Of a DNA stretch of 64,000 bases, positions 26,172 through 38,702 are shown piece after piece (the stretch's first letter is position 1; each line of letters begins with the position of its first letter). This DNA is from Gammaproteobacteria bacterium (GTDB taxonomy: Bacteria > Pseudomonadota > Gammaproteobacteria > Burkholderiales > Thiobacillaceae). The position numbers and the translations under genes were made by a program. Below the pieces are notes generated by a model. It searched no databases, was not told the origin of the DNA, and worked only from the letters and a program-made list of their open reading frames with translations. The stretch covers positions 186,001-250,000 of the forward strand of contig JAHJNN010000017.1 of assembly GCA_018820765.1 (NCBI GenBank). The letters run 5' to 3'.

Positions 26172-26446
26172 ACAGGAAACTGGCCCGGCTGGCCGAACGC
26201 CGCAGCCTGCTGGTGGCGCAGGCCGCGGTCCAGCGAACTGCCTTGGAACTCAATCTGGCGCCGTGGCGTGCGCGGCTGGCGCTGGCCGACAAGGGGATCG
26301 CGGCAGTCCGCAATGTCAGGCGCCACCCCGCCTTGATGCTGGGCGCCGCGCTCCTGGTCGCGGCCCTGCGCCCGCGGCGCGTCGGCACATGGCTGCAGCG
26401 CGGCTGGCTGATGTGGGAGATCGGACGCAGACTGCGCAGGCACTGA
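26168..26446 (+). CDS. YqjK-like protein
   Basis: A 92-residue, arginine- and alanine-rich protein that starts with GTG overlapping the yqjE-like stop codon. It has a basic helix (MNRKLARLAERRSLLVAQAA), one weakly hydrophobic segment (ALMLGAALLVAAL, about 57-69) and a basic C-terminus. Position and composition match YqjK, the third gene of the yqjDEK set. Function is unknown. Confidence 0.8.
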   Translation: MNRKLARLAERRSLLVAQAAVQRTALELNLAPWRARLALADKGIAAVRNVRRHPALMLGAALLVAALRPRRVGTWLQRGWLMWEIGRRLRRH

Positions 26447-26517
26447 GCATCCGGCCCCCGTCCCGCAGCGGGCTGAATGGGAATCACGCTATCCCAGTCT
26501 TTCGCGGATAAACACAC

Positions 26518-26904
26518 TCAAGTCTGTTCCCACGGCAAGCCATCGAAACGCCAGCCGTTTTTGGTGCAACGGTGGCGCGATTCGTCCATGTCGCCCTCGA
26601 ACCCGTGTACCACGTTGTATACCTCGGGGAAACCGTATTTCTCCAGGTAGCGCCCGGCATCGGCCGAACGCCGGCCCGAGCGGCAGATCAGCACCACCGG
26701 CCGGTTGGCCGACGCGGCCTTGCGCACGTGGCCGAGAAAATCCGGATTGACGTCCCAGTCGGGGCCGTCCTGCCAGGCGATGTGGATGGCACCCACGGGA
26801 TGGCCGACGAACAGATATTCGATTTCCGAACGACAGTCGACGAACACGGCCTCGGGGTGCGACTGCAAAAAAGCCTGGGCTTCGGTTGGGTTGAACTGCT
26901 TCAT
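26518..26904 (-). CDS. Rhodanese-like sulfurtransferase
   Basis: A 128-residue single-domain rhodanese. The active-site loop is CRSGRRS with the persulfide-forming Cys74. The N-terminal strand FVDCRSEIEY and the GHPVGAIHIAW segment are typical of the family. It can move sulfane sulfur to a thiol or cyanide acceptor, and the physiological acceptor is unknown. No signal peptide, so cytoplasmic. It is monocistronic by position. Confidence 0.9.
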   Translation of the reverse strand: MKQFNPTEAQAFLQSHPEAVFVDCRSEIEYLFVGHPVGAIHIAWQDGPDWDVNPDFLGHVRKAASANRPVVLICRSGRRSADAGRYLEKYGFPEVYNVVHGFEGDMDESRHRCTKNGWRFDGLPWEQT

Positions 26905-26977
26905 GGGAACTCCGGGGGCGTAAATGTGTTTTCACCATAGCAGCACTTGATCGCCCGATCACCATCCTGATTCGGGA

Positions 26978-27005
26978 CGAAAAAAACCCCGCGACTGCGG
27001 GGTTT
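26978..27005 (-). terminator. Intrinsic terminator of the PEP-CTERM gene
   Basis: On the minus strand CCCCGC (27002-26997 side), loop AGTC, then GCGGGG is followed by a run of T (about 26986-26980). It sits 18 bases past the stop codon of the PEP-CTERM gene and reads in the same direction. Confidence 0.8.
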
Positions 27006-27022
27006 GGGTGCGGGGCTTGAAT

Positions 27023-27820
27023 TCAACGCGCTTCGCGGCGGCGGCTCATGCGGGTCAGGCCCAAGAGCCCCATGCTCACGAGCAGCAAGGTGCCCGGCTC
27101 GGGAACCTGGCTGCTTCCACCGCCGCAGCCCTGGCCACCCGGCGTGTCCGCACAGGTGAGGCCCGACACGGTCTTGAGCTTGAAGTAGTCGCTCTTGCTG
27201 TCGGCGCCACCGCCGTTGTAGGCGCCGATCAGCCAGTAGCTGGAGAAAATGGTGTTGGCAAACGACTTGGTGTCGCCGCTGTTGTTGCTTTGGCTGACTT
27301 CGTTGTAGTGGCCGACCAGCGTCCAGCCGTTGCTCGTCAGGTTGCCGTAGGTAAGGCCGCTGACGGAGCCCGCGCCTGCACCGGTGTAGGCATAGACCGA
27401 GAAATCGGAGTCGTTGGCGATCCAGCCGAAGTAGCTGGAGGTGAGATTGACCTTGTCGCCAGCAAAACTGAAGAGGAAGGATTCCTTCCGTTCATAGTTG
27501 TCGGCGGCATGCTGCGGCGAACTGGTGGTCTCTCCGTCGGCGTGCTTGATGCCCAGACCGCTGCTGCCTTGCGGGGTCAGGTAAGCACTTGCCAACACGG
27601 TGTTGCTGCCTTCCGAGCCGTTGGCCGTATTCGCCCACGCCGTGACCGTGGCGGTGGCGCTGCCGGCCGTGTCCTGCGCGGCGCCGTAGCCCGCCGGCTG
27701 TTCCAGCGTACTGCCGGTGAAAGTCCAGTTGGCGGCGATGGCACTGCCGGCACCGCACATGGCCACGCCCGCCAGCAGGCAGGCAAGCTTTAGGGATCGT
27801 TGATTCCGCATGATTTTCAT
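27023..27820 (-). CDS. PEP-CTERM exosortase-dependent surface protein (XDP1-like)
   Basis: A 265-residue exported protein. The signal peptide is LKLACLLAGVAMCGAGSAIAA. The C-terminal sorting signal has the motif VPEPGT, a hydrophobic helix (LLLVSMGLLGL) and a basic tail (RMSRRREAR), the substrate signature of exosortase. The middle (HAADNYERKESFLFSF, then WIANDSDFSVYAYTGAG) resembles the XDP1 family of exosortase-dependent proteins. Expect transfer to the cell surface or extracellular matrix with exopolysaccharide. No exosortase gene is in the window. It is preceded by a near-consensus sigma-54 promoter and followed by an intrinsic terminator. Confidence 0.88.
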   Translation of the reverse strand: MKIMRNQRSLKLACLLAGVAMCGAGSAIAANWTFTGSTLEQPAGYGAAQDTAGSATATVTAWANTANGSEGSNTVLASAYLTPQGSSGLGIKHADGETTSSPQHAADNYERKESFLFSFAGDKVNLTSSYFGWIANDSDFSVYAYTGAGAGSVSGLTYGNLTSNGWTLVGHYNEVSQSNNSGDTKSFANTIFSSYWLIGAYNGGGADSKSDYFKLKTVSGLTCADTPGGQGCGGGSSQVPEPGTLLLVSMGLLGLTRMSRRREAR

Positions 27821-27848
27821 TCTATTTACCCCTTGAAACTTTGTGATT

Positions 27849-27872
27849 ATTGCTTGTTCGGAAACAAGCAAT
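27849..27872 (-). promoter_or_regulatory. Perfect hairpin at the expected 5' end of the PEP-CTERM transcript
   Basis: Ten-base arms (ATTGCTTGTT and its complement) flank a four-base loop CGGA. The right arm overlaps the -12 element of the sigma-54 promoter, so the structure lies at the start point. It could be an operator or a 5' mRNA hairpin. Confidence 0.45.
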
Positions 27873-27883
27873 TCCGGTGCCAC
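27866..27883 (-). promoter_or_regulatory. Sigma-54 (RpoN) promoter
   Basis: On the minus strand TGGCAC (27882-27877), CGGAA, TTGCT (27871-27867). The -24 GG and -12 GC are separated by the required 10 bases. Transcription should begin near 27856, about 35 bases before the ATG of the PEP-CTERM gene. PEP-CTERM loci often include the RpoN-dependent regulator PrsR (established), so control of this gene by RpoN is plausible. Confidence 0.75.
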
Positions 27884-27981
27884 AAAATAATTGTTATTTC
27901 CAATCAGCCGCTTATCAAGAAGCCATTCGCCCCGGCCACGACTTGTGTAAGAAAAAGCGACAGCTCCGGGCTGCGCCGGCG

Positions 27982-30684
27982 TCAGCGTTTGCCCAGCCTG
28001 AGCAAGGTCGCGTTCAGGTGCGAGCGGATTTCGGGGTCGTCCGGCGCGCGCAGGGCGGCTTCGCGCAGATAGCGCAGGCCTTTTTCAGTCTGCCCCTGCT
28101 GCACCAGCACCCAGCCCAGGGTGTCGTTCACCTGCGGGACCTCGGGCGCCAGTACACGCGCGCGCTCGGCATGGACGAGCGCTGCGGCCGGATCGCGCTG
28201 CTGCAACAGCACATTGGCCAGGTTGTTGTGGGCGCGCGCATCCTCTGTATCGCTGCGGACCAGTTCGCCGAATACCGAACGCGCCCGCGGCCAGTCCTTG
28301 AGCGCCAGGTAGGCTTCGCCCAGGGCATGCCGGGCAAGCCGGTCGCGCGGGTGGCGTGTGCTCCAGTCCGCCATCAGCCTGGCCGCTTCGTTTGCCTGGT
28401 TCGACGCCAGAAGCGCGCGGTACACGCCGAACAGGCTGTCGGTATTGTCGTGGATGGCATGCGCGGCGCGGAAAGCCTGCAGGGCGTCGGCATAGCGCTG
28501 CTGCCGCATGCGCAGTTCGCCCAGCAAGCCCTGCGCCTCGGCCTGCACGTCCGCTTGCGCCAAGAGTTCGGCAATGCGTTTTTCGGCATCGGCCAGCTGG
28601 CCGGTCTGCAGGTCGATGCGGATCTGCACGATCTGCGCGGGGCGATGGCGGGGATCGGCCAGCAGCACCTTGCTCAGGCTGTAGCGGGCGGACTCGGTGT
28701 CGCCAATGCGCAGTTGCTGGGCGGCGACGCGGACAAGCCAGGCGGGATCGAAAACGGCGAGCTGGCTGATGCGGCGCAACGAGGTGCGCGCGAGCTCGAC
28801 GTTGCCGACGGCGATCTGCGCCAGCGCCAGCGTCATCAGGGTATTGGCCTGGTCGGGCGCGACGGCTTGCGCATCCTTGGCGATGTTGAGCGCCTGCTGG
28901 GCGTTGCCCTGCCGCAGGTAGAGGCCGCTCAGGGCCAGCAGCGGGCGCAGGTCGCGCGCCTGCAGGCTGCGTGCCTTTTCCAGCCAGCGGATCGCCTCGC
29001 CGGGACGCCCGGACGCTTCTTCCAGCCGCGCCAGTTCCATCATCGCCCCCAGGTGTTTGGGATCGCCCTTGAGCACGCCGAGATAACGCTGGCGTGCGCG
29101 CGGCGGCTGCCCTTCGGCCTCGTCCAGGCGCCCCAGGTTGAGCTGCGCCGCGTGGAACGCCGGGGCGGCCTTGATCACCGCCGTATACGCGGCGCGCGCG
29201 CCCGCGCGATCTCCGGCAGCCAGTTTGGCGACCCCCAGCAGATTGCGTGCAGACAGGTTGTCCGGCTCGCGCCTGAGCACGGCCTCCATCACGGCCACCG
29301 CCTTGGCCGGCTCGCCGCGCTTGAGGTGGGTGATCGCCAGCGGCGCCCCGGTCTGCGCCTGCCCCGGGTTCTGTTGATAGGCGCGCTGCAACGCGGCGAA
29401 CCCCGCGTCCTGCTGGCCGCGGCCGATCAGGCTGAGGCCCAGGCCCAGTTGCACCTCCGGGCTGTCCTTGGCCTGCGCGGCGTCCTGAAACAGCGACGAC
29501 GCCTTGACGTGATTGCCCTTGCCCATGTGCGCCGAACCGAGCAGGGACAGCAGGCGTGCGTCGTCGGGCTGCGTTCGCAAGGCCGGCTCCAGCGTGGCGA
29601 TGGCGCGTTCATACTCTTTTTCGGCCAGGTAGATCGCCCCCAGCACCTTGCGCGCGCCGGCCTCGCGCGGACGCATATTGAGGTACTGGGTCAGGTAGCC
29701 TTTGGCGCGTTCGTATTCGCTCAGCGCGTAATGCGCGAGTCCGCCCAGCAGCTGCAACTGGTCGCGCCCGGCCACGAATTCGGACGGCAGCTGCGACAGC
29801 GTACGGGTGACGTCGACAAGCGCTGCGCGCGCCTGCGCCTCGTCCCCGCGGCGGCCGTGATACAGCGCGCGCAGATAGGCGCCGCGCGGATCGAAGGCAA
29901 ACTGCTTCTGCAGATAATCGAGATCGGGCTTGGCTTCGGCATCGCGCTTGAGGTCGAGCAGCAGCCCGGCACGCGCCAGGCGCGCATCCAGGTGGCCCGG
30001 CCGGCCGGCGAGGGCACGCGAGTAGTCCTGCAGCGCCTGCTCCAGCTTGCCTTCCGCATGCGCAATTGAGGCCTGCATGTTCAAGGCGTCGGCGTCATTC
30101 GGTGCTAATTGCAGTGCCCGGGCCACGCTGGCGCGTGCCTCCTGCGGACGCCCGGCATTGAAATGGATACGCGCCTGCAAGGCCAGCGCGCGGCCCGCGC
30201 CGCCCGGCACCTGCTCGGCCTGCTGCGCCGAACCCATGGCGGCTTCGAACTGGCTGAGCGCCAACTGCGCCTGCGCCCGCAGCAGCAGAATATTCAGTCG
30301 CGTCGCGGGCGGCAGGCCGTCGGCGCCGAATTTCTCCAGCAGCGGCTTGTATTTGGCTTGTTCGAAGTAGGCTTGTGCCTGATAGGTCACGATCTGGCCG
30401 CGCGCCGCGCCCAAGCGCTCGGCGTCGGCAAACACCCGCTCCGCCGCGGCGAACTCGCCGCGCCGCACATGCGCCTGTCCCAGCAGTACCAGGGCGGGCA
30501 GCATGCGCGCGTCTTCCTTCAGCGCATTCTTCAGCTGGATGATCGCGCCGGCGTCGTCGCGGCGCTCGTAGCGGGTGAGCGCATCCTCGTAATAGCGCGC
30601 GGCATCGGCGGCGCGGTCGGCCTGCGCCAGCGGGGGCAGGCTCAATCCAGTCAGCAGAACGGCCATCAGTATCGGTTTCAGCAT
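27982..30684 (-). CDS. prsT: PEP-CTERM system TPR-repeat protein PrsT
   Basis: A 900-residue protein with a signal peptide (MLKPILMAVLLTGLSLPPLAQA) followed by more than 20 tetratricopeptide repeats covering almost the whole chain, such as RYYEDALTRYERRDDAGAIIQLKNAL and ARKVLGAIYLAEKEYERAIATLEPAL. Length and repeat pattern match PrsT, the TPR protein of exosortase/exopolysaccharide loci. Most relatives are lipoproteins. Here no lipobox cysteine is visible, so it is probably a soluble periplasmic protein. It lies just upstream of the PEP-CTERM protein on the same strand, but that gene has its own promoter. Confidence 0.88.
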   Translation of the reverse strand: MLKPILMAVLLTGLSLPPLAQADRAADAARYYEDALTRYERRDDAGAIIQLKNALKEDARMLPALVLLGQAHVRRGEFAAAERVFADAERLGAARGQIVTYQAQAYFEQAKYKPLLEKFGADGLPPATRLNILLLRAQAQLALSQFEAAMGSAQQAEQVPGGAGRALALQARIHFNAGRPQEARASVARALQLAPNDADALNMQASIAHAEGKLEQALQDYSRALAGRPGHLDARLARAGLLLDLKRDAEAKPDLDYLQKQFAFDPRGAYLRALYHGRRGDEAQARAALVDVTRTLSQLPSEFVAGRDQLQLLGGLAHYALSEYERAKGYLTQYLNMRPREAGARKVLGAIYLAEKEYERAIATLEPALRTQPDDARLLSLLGSAHMGKGNHVKASSLFQDAAQAKDSPEVQLGLGLSLIGRGQQDAGFAALQRAYQQNPGQAQTGAPLAITHLKRGEPAKAVAVMEAVLRREPDNLSARNLLGVAKLAAGDRAGARAAYTAVIKAAPAFHAAQLNLGRLDEAEGQPPRARQRYLGVLKGDPKHLGAMMELARLEEASGRPGEAIRWLEKARSLQARDLRPLLALSGLYLRQGNAQQALNIAKDAQAVAPDQANTLMTLALAQIAVGNVELARTSLRRISQLAVFDPAWLVRVAAQQLRIGDTESARYSLSKVLLADPRHRPAQIVQIRIDLQTGQLADAEKRIAELLAQADVQAEAQGLLGELRMRQQRYADALQAFRAAHAIHDNTDSLFGVYRALLASNQANEAARLMADWSTRHPRDRLARHALGEAYLALKDWPRARSVFGELVRSDTEDARAHNNLANVLLQQRDPAAALVHAERARVLAPEVPQVNDTLGWVLVQQGQTEKGLRYLREAALRAPDDPEIRSHLNATLLRLGKR

Positions 30685-30857
30685 CGATTAGGGTCTCGCT
30701 TGTCGAACGGGAGGCAACGGGCGTTGGCCGCCATTGCCGGACAGCAGATCAAGCGCAAATATCGTACCCATCGCCCCTGGCGTCGCGCCCTGCCGCACAG
30801 CGCGGGTTGGCGCACCCCGCCAGCGGTACGCCCCCACCCTGAGTGTCGAGAGTCGGA

Positions 30858-30922
30858 CTGCAGCGGCGGAAACTCGATAACCGCCCCGCTGCAGCAGGCC
30901 AGGCCGCCAGACCTTATATAAT
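30858..30922 (+). promoter_or_regulatory. metH promoter region with inverted repeat
   Basis: TATAAT at 30917-30922 is a perfect -10 element, giving a leader of about 23 bases before the metH ATG, so no riboswitch can fit in the transcript. No good -35 is seen. A 9-base inverted repeat (CTGCAGCGG at 30858-30866 and its complement at 30886-30894) ends where the -35 should be and may be an activator site. No MetR-type TGAA-N5-TTCA box was seen. Confidence 0.5.
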
Positions 30923-30951
30923 GCGGCGTCCCCCTGCTTCTGCCCCCTGCC

Positions 30952-34638
<3,687 letters not shown>

Positions 34639-34657
34639 CCGGCTTCGAGGCCAGGGC

Positions 34658-35215
34658 CTACCAGCCCTGCTGCAGCACCTTCTCCAGCCAGAACAGCCCG
34701 ATCACGGTCTTGGTCTCGCAGATGCGGCCGTCCTTCACCCATTGCATCGCCTCGGCGAACGGCAGACGGAAGATTTCCAGGAATTCGTCGTGGTCGCGGC
34801 CGTGCTCGCCTTCCGTGAGCCCCTTCGCCAGGTAGAACGCCAGCCGCTCGTCGGAATAGCCGATGCAGGGATAGATGGTGGTGACTGCGCGCCACTCGGC
34901 CGCGGTGTAGCCGGTTTCCTCTTCGAGTTCACGCTTGGCACAGGTGAGGTCGTCCTCGCCGGGATCGATCTTGCCCGCTGGCAGTTCGATGAAGTCGCGG
35001 TGCAGCGGATAGCGGTGCTGGCGTTCCAGCAACAGGTCGCCGTTGTCGAACACCGGAATGACGACGACGGCGCCGGGGTGGACGATGTACTCGCGCGTCG
35101 ATTCGCGGCCATCGGGCAAGCGCACGCGGTCGCACTTGACGTGCATCAGCCGGCCCTTGAAAACGGTTTCGCTGGCCAGTTCGGTTTCGGTAAGGTCTGA
35201 AATGTCGTTTTTCAT
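34658..35215 (-). CDS. nudF: NUDIX hydrolase, ADP-ribose pyrophosphatase type
   Basis: A 185-residue protein. The Nudix box runs from GKIDPGE to RELEEETGY (about 100-122) and contains the metal-binding REXXEE core. An N-terminal beta-strand region (TVFKGRLMHVKCDRVRLPDG) precedes it, as in ADP-ribose and nucleotide-sugar pyrophosphatases. It should split ADP-ribose to AMP and ribose-5-phosphate, with magnesium. The frame is open further upstream, but the ATG at 35215 fits the family. The assignment to nudF is by similarity of layout only. Confidence 0.85.
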   Translation of the reverse strand: MKNDISDLTETELASETVFKGRLMHVKCDRVRLPDGRESTREYIVHPGAVVVIPVFDNGDLLLERQHRYPLHRDFIELPAGKIDPGEDDLTCAKRELEEETGYTAAEWRAVTTIYPCIGYSDERLAFYLAKGLTEGEHGRDHDEFLEIFRLPFAEAMQWVKDGRICETKTVIGLFWLEKVLQQGW

Positions 35216-35239
35216 GCCGCCATGATACCGAGCGCGGGC

Positions 35240-35269
35240 AAAAAAAAGCCGGGCTCTTGCGAACCCGGC
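35240..35269 (-). terminator. Intrinsic terminator upstream of nudF
   Basis: On the minus strand GCCGGG, a 10-base loop and CCCGGC are followed by eight T (35247-35240). It is oriented to stop transcription coming from the algZ-algR side or from a small RNA in the gap, before the nudF start at 35215. Confidence 0.8.
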
Positions 35270-35350
35270 GGAACGGAGGAGACACCCCCTCGTTGCGGAG
35301 AACTTCCTGCCTGCAGCGCAAACAGCAAGCGATTGCATCCTACGAAGGGG

Positions 35351-35381
35351 ATCAAAATTTTGATATACAACTTTAGTTGTA
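35351..35381. promoter_or_regulatory. Two adjacent palindromic sites
   Basis: ATCAAAATTTTGAT (35351-35364) is a perfect 14-base palindrome. One base later, TACAACT-TT-AGTTGTA (35366-35381) has 7-base arms and resembles OhrR/MarR-type operators (TACAATT...AATTGTA). No gene start is immediately next to them, so their target is unclear. Confidence 0.4.
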
Positions 35382-35519
35382 GACGCGACATAAGTACCTG
35401 ATAAAAAAGATTATTATTTTTTCGGATTCCCCATAAAAACCGGGTTCGATCGCCGATATCGCTGTTTTCCCCCGAGGTTTCAGGTCCAGCCTGGGTCGGC
35501 CCAAACGGGCTGAAGCGCC

Positions 35520-36284
35520 TTAAAAAGCCCTGATCTTTTCGCGCAGCACGGAGTACTGGCGCCGGCTCACCATCAATCGCTCGGCCAATCCGTCCAACCG
35601 CAAGAAATGGCCGTCGTCCTCGCCGGGAAGCTTGCCGATTTCGCGGATGCGCGCGCTGGCGACCAGGCAGTTGCGATGGATGCGCAGGAAGGCGTCGCCG
35701 AATTCGATCTCGAGCCGGGTGAGCGATTCCTCGATGAGGAATTCGCGCACAGCGGTGCGCACAGTGACGTATTTGAGTTCCGCCTTGAGATAGAGAATGT
35801 CCGCCACCGGAATCAGCACGATGCGGCCTTTCTCGTTGACCGACAGGTGGCTACGCGCCTTGGGGTGCGCCTCGCGCAGGTGGTCGAGGGCGGTCGCAGT
35901 CAGCCGGTGTGCCCGCGACAGGGCGCGCACCAGACGGTCGGCGCGCACCGGCTTCAGCAGATAGTCGACGGCATTCAGGTCGAAGGCCTGGCAGGCATAG
36001 GCATCGTAGGCCGTGCTGAAAATGATGGCAGGCGGCGCCGGCAATCGATTGAGGTGGGCGGCGCATTCCAGTCCATCCATCCCGGGCATGCGGATATCGA
36101 GCAGCACCGCGTCGACCGGCTGCTGCTGCACCTGCTCCAGCGCCTCCAGCCCGCTGCCGGCTTCGCCGACGATGTCGACCGCCAGCTCATCCGCGCAATC
36201 CGCCAGCACGTCGCGCAGACGACGGCGTGCGGGCGCCTCGTCATCGACGATGAGGACGCGCAGGGGCGGGTTGGGTGCGTTCAC
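35520..36284 (-). CDS. algR: LytTR-family response regulator AlgR
   Basis: A 254-residue protein. The receiver domain (about 8-125) has Asp63 as phosphorylation site in LLDIRMPG. A LytTR DNA-binding domain (about 150-250) contains the conserved AELKYVTVRT and FLRIHRNCLV segments. The layout matches AlgR-type regulators of surface structures and exopolysaccharide. Its start overlaps the end of the sensor gene algZ by 44 bases, so the two form a coupled pair. Confidence 0.92.
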   Translation of the reverse strand: MNAPNPPLRVLIVDDEAPARRRLRDVLADCADELAVDIVGEAGSGLEALEQVQQQPVDAVLLDIRMPGMDGLECAAHLNRLPAPPAIIFSTAYDAYACQAFDLNAVDYLLKPVRADRLVRALSRAHRLTATALDHLREAHPKARSHLSVNEKGRIVLIPVADILYLKAELKYVTVRTAVREFLIEESLTRLEIEFGDAFLRIHRNCLVASARIREIGKLPGEDDGHFLRLDGLAERLMVSRRQYSVLREKIRAF

Positions 36285-37287
36285 GGGTATAAGGGATCAC
36301 GATGTGCACCTGATAAACGGCACCCAGCGGTTCCAACTTGAACTGGGCGTCGAGGTCGAAGTGCAGCAGCAAGCGTTCGCGGATGTTGTCCAGCGCGATG
36401 CGGTTTCCCCTGTGATGGCTGGCGTCGGTGGCGATTGGGTTGCGCACCACGATGTGCACCTTGTCGGCGCTGCGATAGATATTGAGGCTGATTTCGCCGC
36501 CGTCCGCCAGCGGCTCGATGCCGTGATACACCGCGTTTTCCACCAGCGGCTGGATCACCAGCGGCGGAATCAGCGCGTCGCCCGGCATCTTGCCGATGTG
36601 CCAGGCCACCTGCAGACGGTCGCCCAGGCGCAGCTGCTCGAGTTCCAGATAGGCGCGGGTGAGCGCCACTTCGTCTTCCAGCGGCGCCAGCTGGCGGGCA
36701 TCGCCCATCAGCGCACGAAACAGGTCGGCCATGTTTTCCAGCGCACGCTCGGCGCGGCGCGGATCGCTGCGCACCAGCGACAGCACGGCGTTGAGGCTGT
36801 TGAACAGGAAATGCGGACGGATGCGTGCCTGCAGGGCCTGCAGACGCGCCTCGGTGACAGCGGGCGACAGGGCGCGGGCGCGCAGGTTGAAATAGGCCAG
36901 CAGGCCTGCGCCGATCAGGCAGGCAAACACCGCCACACCCGCCAGCGGCACCGGCTGCAGCCCGTCCAGCAGCGGGCTCAGCCACAGCGTGGCCAGCAAC
37001 GGCACCGCCATACCCAGCGCCAGCGTGAAGCCCACGCCCTGTCGATAGGGCTGACTGCGCAGCCAGCGCCCCGCCGCGCACAGGGCCAGCAGGGTCAGCA
37101 GCAGGGCCGGCTGCGCCAGCGCCGACAGCGCGATGAATGCCGCCCAGAATGCCGGCGCATCGGGAACGCGCGCGACCACCCCGGCCACCAGCGCCGCCTC
37201 GACCGTCAGCGCGATGCGCAGGTTCACCCCCAGGTGACAGAAGTTCGGCAATTCGACCTGCCGGTTGTTATGATTCCTTCTTTTCAT
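36241..37287 (-). CDS. algZ: LytS/AlgZ-type sensor histidine kinase
   Basis: A protein of about 348 residues. Four or five membrane helices occupy the first 140 residues, with no large periplasmic domain. The kinase part has the unconventional His_kinase motif [15 protein letters not shown] with its phosphoacceptor histidine, and an ATPase domain with [16 protein letters not shown]. It is the partner of AlgR. The ATG at 37287 is preferred, though the frame opens at 37314. Its start region overlaps divergent argH, so the two promoters must lie within each other's 5' ends. Confidence 0.88.
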   Translation of the reverse strand: MKRRNHNNRQVELPNFCHLGVNLRIALTVEAALVAGVVARVPDAPAFWAAFIALSALAQPALLLTLLALCAAGRWLRSQPYRQGVGFTLALGMAVPLLATLWLSPLLDGLQPVPLAGVAVFACLIGAGLLAYFNLRARALSPAVTEARLQALQARIRPHFLFNSLNAVLSLVRSDPRRAERALENMADLFRALMGDARQLAPLEDEVALTRAYLELEQLRLGDRLQVAWHIGKMPGDALIPPLVIQPLVENAVYHGIEPLADGGEISLNIYRSADKVHIVVRNPIATDASHHRGNRIALDNIRERLLLHFDLDAQFKLEPLGAVYQVHIVIPYTRERTQPAPARPHRR

Positions 37288-37301
37288 TCCCCGTTTGCCC
37301 C

Positions 37302-38702
37302 ATGAGCACGTCATCGACGCCGCCTGACAGCGCCCCCGCCGCCTGGTCCGGCCGGTTTTCCGAGCCGGTTTCCGAAATCGTCAAACGCTACACCGCGTCG
37401 ATTCCCTTCGATTATCGGCTGGCAGAGTTCGATATTCAGGGTTCGCTGGCGCACGCCGCCATGTTGCACCACGTCGGCGTCCTGTCCAAGGACGACCTCG
37501 AAGCGATCCGGCGCGGCATGGCCGAACTGCTGGCCGAGATCCGCGCCGGGCAATTCAGCTGGTCGCTGGACAAGGAAGACGTCCACCTCAACATCGAGGC
37601 CGCACTGACCGCCAAAATCGGCGACGCCGGCAAGCGCCTGCACACAGGCCGCAGCCGCAACGACCAGGTGGCGACCGATATCCGTCTGTTCCTGCGCGAC
37701 GCGATCGACCGCATCCTGGCGGGCCTGCGCGCCTGCCAGACTTCGCTGGTCGACCTCGCCGAGGCGCACGCCGATACCGTGATGCCGGGCTTCACCCATC
37801 TGCAGGTCGCACAGCCGGTCACATTCGGCCATCACCTCCTGGCCTATTTCGAAATGCTGGCGCGCGACGCCGAGCGCATGGCCGACTGCCGCCGCCGCGT
37901 CAACCGGCTGCCTTTGGGCGCCGCCGCGCTGGCCGGCACCAGCTACCCGATCGATCGCCAATTTGTTGCCGACCAGCTCGGCTTCGACGCGGTGTGCGAA
38001 AACTCGCTCGACGCCGTCTCCGACCGCGACTTCGCCATCGAATTTACCGCTGCAGCGGCCTTGGTGATGACGCACCTGTCGCGCCTGTCGGAAGAGCTGA
38101 TCCTGTGGATGAGCCCGCGCTTCGACTTCATCGACCTGGCCGACCGCTTCTGCACCGGATCAAGCATCATGCCGCAGAAGAAGAACCCCGACGTGCCGGA
38201 ACTGGTGCGCGGCAAGACCGGCCGGGTCAACGGCCATCTGGTCGCGCTGCTGACGCTGATGAAGGGCCAGCCGCTGGCGTACAACAAGGACAACCAGGAA
38301 GACAAGGAACCCTTGTTCGATACCGTCGATACCCTGAACGACACGCTGGCGATCTATGCCGACATGCTGCGCGGGGTGACGGTCAAGCCGGACGCGATGC
38401 GCGCCGCGGTGATGCAGGGCTTCGCCACCGCTACCGATCTGGCCGATTATCTGGTGAAAAAGGGCGTGCCCTTCCGCGATGCGCATGAAGTGGTGGCGCG
38501 CGCGGTGCGGGCGGCCGACACCAGCGGACGCGATCTGGCCGAGCTGCCGCTCGCCGAATTGCAGGCCTTCAGCCCGCAGATCGCGGACGACGTCTACGCC
38601 GTACTGACGCTGGAAGGCTCGCTCGCCGCCCGCGACCATTTCGGCGGCACCGCGCCGGCCCAGGTGCGCGCGGCGATCGCGCGCGCACGAAAGCGCATTT
38701 AA
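37302..38702 (+). CDS. argH: Argininosuccinate lyase
   Basis: A 466-residue cytoplasmic enzyme for the last step of arginine synthesis, splitting argininosuccinate into arginine and fumarate. The family signature [11 protein letters not shown] is at about 287-297, and the [12 protein letters not shown] and [16 protein letters not shown] regions are intact. The ATG at 37302 is chosen over the longer frame because family similarity starts at WSGRFSEPV. It is divergent from algZ and convergent with the MarR-type gene, whose stop codon overlaps its own. Confidence 0.97.
   Translation: MSTSSTPPDSAPAAWSGRFSEPVSEIVKRYTASIPFDYRLAEFDIQGSLAHAAMLHHVGVLSKDDLEAIRRGMAELLAEIRAGQFSWSLDKEDVHLNIEAALTAKIGDAGKRLHTGRSRNDQVATDIRLFLRDAIDRILAGLRACQTSLVDLAEAHADTVMPGFTHLQVAQPVTFGHHLLAYFEMLARDAERMADCRRRVNRLPLGAAALAGTSYPIDRQFVADQLGFDAVCENSLDAVSDRDFAIEFTAAAALVMTHLSRLSEELILWMSPRFDFIDLADRFCTGSSIMPQKKNPDVPELVRGKTGRVNGHLVALLTLMKGQPLAYNKDNQEDKEPLFDTVDTLNDTLAIYADMLRGVTVKPDAMRAAVMQGFATATDLADYLVKKGVPFRDAHEVVARAVRAADTSGRDLAELPLAELQAFSPQIADDVYAVLTLEGSLAARDHFGGTAPAQVRAAIARARKRI

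Larger units (their letters stand above)
35216..35519. other. Intergenic region between nudF and algR with terminator and palindromes
   Basis: No protein gene is evident in these 304 bases. The region holds a minus-strand terminator at 35240-35269 and two adjacent palindromes at 35351-35381, set in unusually A/T-rich DNA (about 35350-35440) for this genome. A short minus-strand RNA ending at the terminator would be about 100 bases long, but I see no convincing promoter. Confidence 0.5.

Noticed and set aside
27850..30069. 739-codon plus-strand open frame
   Set aside because: It is antisense to the TPR-rich PrsT gene, whose repeats and signal peptide are clear.
30685..30951. Cobalamin or SAM riboswitch before metH
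   Set aside because: The perfect TATAAT lies about 30 bases before the ATG, so the structured part is upstream of transcription; no riboswitch core was recognised.
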